Source of the DNA: Sporichthya brevicatena
GTDB taxonomy: Bacteria > Actinomycetota > Actinomycetes > Sporichthyales > Sporichthyaceae
Assembly: GCF_039525035.1 (NCBI RefSeq)
Contig: NZ_BAAAHE010000010.1
Location: 52,400 to 116,399, forward strand
DNA length: 64,000 nt
Direction of reading: 5' to 3'
Made by a program: the position numbers and the translations under genes. Of this stretch, positions 57,905 through 64,000 are shown one piece after another; position 1 is the stretch's first letter; each line of letters starts with the position of its first letter. The notes under the pieces were generated by a model. It was not told the origin of the DNA, did not search any database, and was given only the letters and a program-made list of their open reading frames with translations.

Positions 57905-60177
57905 CCGCCGGTCTCGGGGACTTCCCCGGCCCCGTGCCGGCCGGCCTGCCCGACGAGGCGACGCTGACCCGGATGGCCGCCGAGTTCTTCGGTGCACTCG
58001 GCGGCACGTCCGGTGCTGTCCCGTCCGGTGCTGTCCCGTCCGGGGCCGTGCCGCCGGGCAGTGTTCCGGCTGAGGCTCCGTCAGAAGTCAACGCGATGGA
58101 GCCGACCCCGGCGGCGCTCGACACCCCGAGCGCGCCCGGGCTGCCCAGCCCGCCGCGGCTGGACCCGCCCGGTGCGGCCGGCGGTGCCTCGACGACCGGG
58201 GCCGCGCAGTACGCGGCAGCCCCGCTCGCGCACGGGGAGTTCACCCCGCCGTGGCTGTCGCCGGTCCCGCCGCCCGGCGAGGCCGTGCCCGCCGGTGGTC
58301 CGGCGCTGCCGGGCAGCGCGATGGCGTCCGCCCCGCCGCCCGCGACCAGGCCCGGCACCACGGGCGGTTCCACCACCGGTGGGACGCAGTACGCTGACTC
58401 CGCCGGCCACCAGCAGGGCAACCCGTTCGGCGACACCACCGTGACGGCCCCGGGCCTGCCGGACATCCCGAGCCTCGCGGCACTGGCCGCTCTGGCGCTG
58501 GGGCAGCCCGCCCCGGCCCCGACGTCGGCGGCCGAGCCGCAGACCCCGGCGGCGCCTGGCTCGACGACCTTCCCGGCGCCGGAGCTCTCCGACGGGCGCG
58601 CTCCGAACTCGCGCACCGGGGACGGGCGTCCGCACGCCGCCGAGTCGGCTCCGGAGTACAGCTCGGCGTTCGGTGCCGATCCGTTCGGTGCGACGGACGT
58701 CGTGGTGCCGCAGCTCCCGGAGATCCCCGCCCTGGCGGCCCTCGCGACCCCGACGTTGCCCGAGGCGCCGGCCGGGTCGCCGCCGATCTCCGCGCCCTCG
58801 ACGCCGTACTCCTTCCTGGGCGAGGCCGCGGGCTATCCGTCCGCGGGCGGGGCCCTGCCGGCGTACACCGCGCCCCGGCCCGAGGGTGGGCGTCCGCTCC
58901 CGCACCCCGGCCACGGTGAGTTCGACGTCGAGGCGGTCCGGCGGGACTTCCCGATCCTGTCCGAGACCGTCAACGGCCGGCCTCTGGTCTGGTTCGACAA
59001 CGCGGCGACGACGCAGAAGCCGCAGGCGGTCATCGACCGGCTCGCGTACTTCTACGCGCACGAGAACTCGAACATCCACCGGGCGGCGCACGAGCTCGCG
59101 GCGCGGTCGACCGACGCCTACGAGGGTGCGCGCGACAAGGTCGCGCGGTTCCTCGGGGCGTCCTCCAGCGACGAGATCGTCTTCGTCCGCGGGGCGACCG
59201 AGGCCATCAACCTGGTCGCGGCGGCCTGGGGGCGCAAGCACATCGGCGCCGGGGACGAGATCGTGATCTCCCACCTGGAGCACCACGCGAACATCGTTCC
59301 GTGGCAGGAGCTGGCCAAGCAGACCGGCGCCGTGCTGAAGGTGATCCCGGTCGACTCCGACGGCCAGATTCTGATGGACCGTTACACCGATCTGCTCTCG
59401 GACCGGACCAAGCTCGTCTCGATCACGCAGGTCTCCAACGCGCTGGGCACCGTGGTGCCGGTTCAGGAGGTCGCGGAGCTCGCGCACCGCGCCGGGGCCA
59501 AGGTGCTCGTCGACGGCGCGCAGTCGGTTCCGCACCTGCGGGTGAACGTCCAGGACCTGGGCGCGGACTTCTTCGCGTTCTCGGGGCACAAGATCTTCGC
59601 CCCGACCGGCGTCGGTGCGCTCTACGTCCGCGACGACGTCGCGGAGGAGATGGGCGTCTACCAGACCGGCGGCAACATGATCCGCGACGTCACGCTCGAG
59701 CGGTCGCTGTTCCACCACGCCCCGATGAAGTTCGAGGCCGGCACGGGCACGATCGCCGACGCCGTCGGCCTCGGTGCGGCGCTCGACTACCTGGAGCGCA
59801 TCGGGTTCGAGAACGCCGCGGCCTACGAGCACTCGCTGCTCGAGTACGGCATGCGCCTGCTCAAGGACGTGCCCGGGCTGACGCTGATCGGCACCGCGCC
59901 GGACAAGGCCAGCGTCATGTCGTTCGTGCTCGACGGCTACTCGCCGGAGCAGGTCGGCTCCGCCCTGAACGCCGAGGGCATCGCGGTGCGGTCGGGCCAC
60001 CACTGCGCGCAGCCGATCCTGCGCCGGTACGGCCTCGAGGCGACGGTCCGACCGTCGCTCGCGTTCTACAACACCTGCGCGGAGATCGATCACCTGGTGA
60101 CGGTCCTGCACCGGCTCGCCGCCGACGGTGGCGGCGCGTCCCGCCGGGGCCAGGGGACGACCGACCCCGCTCCCTGA
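57901..60177 (+). CDS. encapsulin cargo: cysteine desulfurase with disordered N-terminal domain
   Basis: A 758-residue protein. Residues 1-340 are low-complexity (Pro, Ala, Gly, Ser, Thr), with a short helical start LPDEATLTRMAAEFFGAL (16-33) and a duplicated motif (174-196, 260-282); in characterised family 2A systems this kind of region directs packaging. Residues about 341-740 are a SufS/CsdA-type group II cysteine desulfurase: DNAATTQKP, SHLEHHANIVPW, PLP-Lys564 in FSGHKIFAPTGVG and catalytic Cys702 in RSGHHCAQP. It should release sulfur from cysteine as an enzyme persulfide. GTG overlaps the shell-gene stop; the frame is open upstream but unconserved there. No sufU/sufE or serine acetyltransferase gene follows. 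Confidence 0.93.
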   Translation: MTAGLGDFPGPVPAGLPDEATLTRMAAEFFGALGGTSGAVPSGAVPSGAVPPGSVPAEAPSEVNAMEPTPAALDTPSAPGLPSPPRLDPPGAAGGASTTGAAQYAAAPLAHGEFTPPWLSPVPPPGEAVPAGGPALPGSAMASAPPPATRPGTTGGSTTGGTQYADSAGHQQGNPFGDTTVTAPGLPDIPSLAALAALALGQPAPAPTSAAEPQTPAAPGSTTFPAPELSDGRAPNSRTGDGRPHAAESAPEYSSAFGADPFGATDVVVPQLPEIPALAALATPTLPEAPAGSPPISAPSTPYSFLGEAAGYPSAGGALPAYTAPRPEGGRPLPHPGHGEFDVEAVRRDFPILSETVNGRPLVWFDNAATTQKPQAVIDRLAYFYAHENSNIHRAAHELAARSTDAYEGARDKVARFLGASSSDEIVFVRGATEAINLVAAAWGRKHIGAGDEIVISHLEHHANIVPWQELAKQTGAVLKVIPVDSDGQILMDRYTDLLSDRTKLVSITQVSNALGTVVPVQEVAELAHRAGAKVLVDGAQSVPHLRVNVQDLGADFFAFSGHKIFAPTGVGALYVRDDVAEEMGVYQTGGNMIRDVTLERSLFHHAPMKFEAGTGTIADAVGLGAALDYLERIGFENAAAYEHSLLEYGMRLLKDVPGLTLIGTAPDKASVMSFVLDGYSPEQVGSALNAEGIAVRSGHHCAQPILRRYGLEATVRPSLAFYNTCAEIDHLVTVLHRLAADGGGASRRGQGTTDPAP
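58009..58053 (+). repeat. 15-bp tandem repeat, three copies, in cargo gene
   Basis: Two identical 15-bp units (58009-58023, 58024-58038) and a diverged third (58039-58053) encode SGAVP repeats in the disordered domain. Copy number may vary between strains. Confidence 0.8.
58420..58488 (+). repeat. cargo-domain motif, copy 1
   Basis: Encodes residues 174-196: NPFG, then T-x-V-x-x-P, then LPDIPSLAALA. Matches copy 2 at 11-13 aligned key positions; nucleotide identity is lower, arguing for selection on the peptide. Confidence 0.65.
58678..58746 (+). repeat. cargo-domain motif, copy 2
   Basis: Encodes residues 260-282: DPFG, T-x-V-x-x-P, LPEIPALAALA, exactly 86 residues after copy 1. Candidate shell-binding peptide. 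Confidence 0.65.
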
Positions 60178-60469
60178 GAGCCGGGCCCGCCGGCCCGCAA
60201 AGCACGAGGTGCCCGCCCCCGGATTTGTACGGGGTCGGGCACCTCCTTGCGGCGGCGGGCGCTCACCGATCGCGCCTGCGCGCGCGGAGCGCGCGGCGCG
60301 CGAGCTGCTCTCGCCGCCGGTCGCCGGGCGTCACCCGAGGGCGTCGCTGCCGGCGATCGTGATCAGTGCAACGAGCGAGGCCGGAAAAGGTCACGCCCGC
60401 CGATCTCCCGCGCGTGTCGCGCGCACAGCTCGCGGACGTAGGCTCGGCCGCAGCCGAGAGGAGCGAGCG
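60178..60469 (+). other. interval between cargo and redox-lipoprotein genes
   Basis: 292 bp without a gene. It contains a terminator hairpin at the cargo end, a very G/C-rich stretch, and a promoter-like TAGGCT (60439-60444) 26 bp before the lipoprotein gene. The redox pair is therefore probably a separate transcription unit. Confidence 0.55.
60206..60245. terminator. terminator hairpin after cysteine desulfurase
   Basis: GAGGTGCCCG (60206-60215) pairs with CGGGCACCTC (60236-60245); after one mismatch CCCC pairs with GGGG. No T-run. Confidence 0.75.
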
Positions 60470-61081
60470 ATGGCCGGCAGGACGCGCACGGTGCGGTGGA
60501 GTGCACCGGCGATCGCGGCGGCGCTGCTGCTGTCCGCGTGCGGGGACGACGCCGACGAGGCCACCGGCCGCACGTCCGGCATGCCGACCGCCGCGGCCAT
60601 CGTCGACCCGGCGACCGGACCGACGACGGATGCACCGGAGGCCGAAACCGGTTCCGGTGCCCGGGTGAACACCGTGCTGCCCGCCGTCGATGTCGTCCGC
60701 GTCGCGCGCGACGAGAAGGTCGCGCTGCGCGCCCTCGCGCCGGCCGGAAAGCCGGTGCTGCTGTGGTTCTGGGCTCCGCACTGCACCTTCTGTCGCGGGG
60801 AGGCGCCGGACCTGATCGCGTTCGCGAAGGAGCACGGCGACCGCATCACGGTGCTCGGGCTCGGCGCGCAGGACGATCTCGACCAGGCGAAGGGCTTCCT
60901 CGCCGACACCGGCACCGAGGGCCTGGAGATGGTCTGGGACGCCGGCGGGAAGACCTGGGTGCACTTCAAGGTCACGAACCAGCCGACCGTCCTCGTGATC
61001 GACGCGCAGGGCAAGGTCAGCCGGAAGTGGTTCCGGGACTTCGACGCCGACGCGATCCTGCGCGCCGCCCGGCTCACCTGA
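60470..61081 (+). CDS. thioredoxin-fold lipoprotein (TlpA/DsbE-like)
   Basis: A 203-residue exported protein. A signal peptide ending in LLLSAC (Cys24, lipobox) predicts lipid anchoring outside the membrane. After a ~45-residue linker the thioredoxin fold begins; VLLWFWAPHCTFCRGEAPDL holds the CxxC (Cys105, Cys108), and KVTNQPTVLVIDAQGKV contains the cis-proline. ATG after GAGAGGAGC. Next to a CcdA-type gene (13-bp gap), like the Mpt53/Rv2877c pair of mycobacteria. Likely an extracytoplasmic thiol oxidoreductase; direction (reductase or oxidase) undecided. Confidence 0.88.
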   Translation: MAGRTRTVRWSAPAIAAALLLSACGDDADEATGRTSGMPTAAAIVDPATGPTTDAPEAETGSGARVNTVLPAVDVVRVARDEKVALRALAPAGKPVLLWFWAPHCTFCRGEAPDLIAFAKEHGDRITVLGLGAQDDLDQAKGFLADTGTEGLEMVWDAGGKTWVHFKVTNQPTVLVIDAQGKVSRKWFRDFDADAILRAARLT

Positions 61082-61094
61082 GGACCGGTCGGAC

Positions 61095-61976
61095 GTGCTC
61101 GACGCCCCGGTCGGGTTCGCCTTCAGCGCCGGCACCGTCGCGGCGTTCAACCCGTGCGGGTTCGCGCTGCTGCCGGCGTACCTGTCGGTTTTCCTCGCCG
61201 GGCCGGGCGACGCCGAGAACGCCGACGGGGCAAGGGAATCCGGCCGGCCCACTCTCGCCCGCGCGGCCGTCGTCGCGGCCGTGGTGGCGTCCGGGTTCGC
61301 GCTGGTGTTCGGGATCGCCGGCCTGCTGATCTCGCAGACCGCGGTCACCGTCCAGCGCTGGACGCCGTGGCTGAGCGTCGGCATCGGGATCGCGCTCGTG
61401 CCGGCCGGGATCGCGATGATGCGCGGCTGGACGCCGAAGTTGCGCCTGCCCGCGGTGCGGGGCGTGCGCGCGGACGGCGGGATCCCCGCGATGTTCGCGT
61501 TCGGCGTCTCCTACGCCGTCGTCTCGCTCTCGTGCACGATCCCCGCGTTCCTGGTCTCGGTCGTCGGCACGTTCTCCGACGACGACCTCGCGGGTGGACT
61601 CGTCGTGTTCGGCGCGTACACGGCGGGGATGGCGTCGGTGCTGGTCGTGCTCACCGTCGTCGTCGCGCTCGCGCGGCAGACGCTGCTGGCCCGGATTCGT
61701 CGTGTGCTCCCGTACGTGAATCTCGCCGCGGGGACGCTGGCCGTCCTCGCGGGGGCGTACGTCGCCTACTACGGCTGGTACGAGATCCGGATCGAGCGCG
61801 GGGCGGACCCGCCCGAGGGGCCGATCACGCTGGTGGGGGACTGGTCGGGCTCGGTGACCACGTGGGTGTCCGAGGCCGGGAACGCGGCGGTCCTGGTCGG
61901 CGCGGGTGTGGCGCTGGTCGCGGTGGTGGCCGTCGCGGTCCGCTCCCGGCGCGCTGTGGAAGGATCGCGTCAGTAG
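61095..61976 (+). CDS. ccdA: CcdA/DsbD-type membrane thiol-electron transporter
   Basis: A 293-residue membrane protein with about six to seven helices. The paired cysteines are Cys21 in AAFNPCGFALLPAYLS and Cys147 in VSLSCTIPAFLVS, the two residues that relay electrons from cytoplasmic thioredoxin across the membrane. The C-terminal ~60 residues add a loop and a last helix ending in a basic tail. GTG start 13 bp after the lipoprotein gene, its likely electron acceptor. Followed by guaA after 21 bp. Confidence 0.9.
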   Translation: MLDAPVGFAFSAGTVAAFNPCGFALLPAYLSVFLAGPGDAENADGARESGRPTLARAAVVAAVVASGFALVFGIAGLLISQTAVTVQRWTPWLSVGIGIALVPAGIAMMRGWTPKLRLPAVRGVRADGGIPAMFAFGVSYAVVSLSCTIPAFLVSVVGTFSDDDLAGGLVVFGAYTAGMASVLVVLTVVVALARQTLLARIRRVLPYVNLAAGTLAVLAGAYVAYYGWYEIRIERGADPPEGPITLVGDWSGSVTTWVSEAGNAAVLVGAGVALVAVVAVAVRSRRAVEGSRQ

Positions 61977-61997
61977 TTTCGTGGGAGGACCGGGGTT

Positions 61998-63578
<1,581 letters not shown>

Positions 63579-63586
63579 GCCGCTTA

Positions 63587-63609
63587 CCGTTCGGCCATCG
63601 TACGAACGG
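63587..63609 (+). terminator. weak hairpin after guaA
   Basis: CCGTTCG (63587-63593) pairs with CGAACGG (63603-63609) around nine bases, 9 bp after the guaA stop. Confidence 0.4.
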
Positions 63610-63728
63610 ATGAGGGCAAAGTCGGACATACCGACGGTTCGCGGACGATCACGGAACCGGCCTGCTTCCGGCCCCGTCACAGTGCCATTCGCCGACAGGA
63701 AGTCGGCAGTGGGACAGGGGCAGCAGTC

Positions 63729-64000
63729 ATGGGCACGATCACCAGCATCGTCGCGGGTTGGAACGACTTCGCCACGGAGAACGGCACCGTGCACGACAAC
63801 AGCACGCTGGTGCTGCAGGGTGGCGCGATCCTCGTCCTGGTGCTGAGCCTGTACGCGGTCTACAACGTCGCCGCCGTGATGGTGAACGCCGCCCGGCGCA
63901 CCGTTCGCGGCACCGTCCACGGCGTCGCGAACGTCGGCCAGGCCGTCGCCCGCACCGCCGGCCGCAAGCCCGAGGTCGCGGTCCCGACCGTCACCGTCCC
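63729..64000 (+). CDS. small membrane protein, truncated by window end
   Basis: An open frame from ATG 63729, preceded by GGACAGGGG, running past the end of the window (90 codons visible). After a polar N-terminus (MGTITSIVAGWNDFATENG) there is one hydrophobic helix (about residues 28-50: LVLQGGAILVLVLSLYAVYNVAAV), then a basic segment (NAARRTVRGTVHG) and a Val/Thr/Pro-rich stretch. Single-pass topology is likely. I do not recognise the family. Confidence 0.6.
   Translation, partial: MGTITSIVAGWNDFATENGTVHDNSTLVLQGGAILVLVLSLYAVYNVAAVMVNAARRTVRGTVHGVANVGQAVARTAGRKPEVAVPTVTV

Overview
The window is a high-GC actinobacterial chromosome segment. Evidence: very strong G/C at third codon positions, many GTG starts, a linked glpD/guaB/guaB3 block, a BldM-type developmental regulator beside an ECF sigma/anti-sigma pair, groEL1 with a histidine-rich tail, a PMT-type protein mannosyltransferase and a mycobacterial-type 35-kDa antigen (encapsulin) homologue. 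The order rpsL-rpsG-fusA-tuf / S10-spc-alpha / rplM-rpsI-glmM / glmS-acpS-nnr-alr-tsaE-tsaB-rimI / groES-groEL / bldM-sigma-guaB-guaB3 resembles what I remember of Streptomyces and relatives, but the genus cannot be fixed from sequence reading alone. No rRNA, tRNA, CRISPR array, insertion sequence or prophage was seen.

Layout. (1) 1-10.6 kb: an epoxide-hydrolase-like enzyme divergent from a luciferase-like flavin oxidoreductase, two tandem small membrane proteins, then a cell-surface glycosylation cluster: two GT-C-like membrane proteins, a PIG-V-type mannosyltransferase, a GT2 polyprenyl-sugar synthase fused to a GtrA domain, and a PMT O-mannosyltransferase. (2) 10.6-34.6 kb: the translation super-operon: str operon, S10-spc cluster, secY-adk-map, infA-rpmJ-rpsM-rpsK-rpoA-rplQ, truA, an ABC-F ATPase, rplM-rpsI. 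rpsD is not between rpsK and rpoA. (3) 34.7-45.7 kb: cell-wall precursor and tRNA-modification genes (glmM, glmS, acpS, nnr, alr, tsaE, tsaB, rimI) with an alpha/beta hydrolase and a THUMP-like methyltransferase. (4) 45.7-53.3 kb: CIRCE-controlled groES-groEL1, bldM, an ECF sigma factor with its membrane anti-sigma factor, guaB and guaB3. (5) 53.3-64 kb: a PEP-mutase-family enzyme divergent from glpD, an ArsR-SRPBCC pair, a family 2A encapsulin shell gene translationally coupled to a cysteine desulfurase with a ~340-residue disordered N-terminal cargo domain, a thioredoxin-fold lipoprotein with a CcdA-type partner, guaA and the start of a small membrane protein.

The most interesting system is the encapsulin/cysteine desulfurase operon (56.9-60.2 kb): the shell should form a protein nanocompartment that packages the sulfur-mobilising enzyme through its low-complexity N-terminus, in which I find a duplicated motif. 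The neighbouring periplasmic-type redox pair suggests, but does not prove, a link to thiol chemistry. Other points worth following: an identical 24-nt element in the rpsL and rpsJ leaders, an apparent CTG start of truA running through a strong hairpin, a nested inverted-repeat structure between glmS and acpS, a palindromic operator inside a leaderless ArsR promoter, and a recurrent leaderless-promoter pattern.
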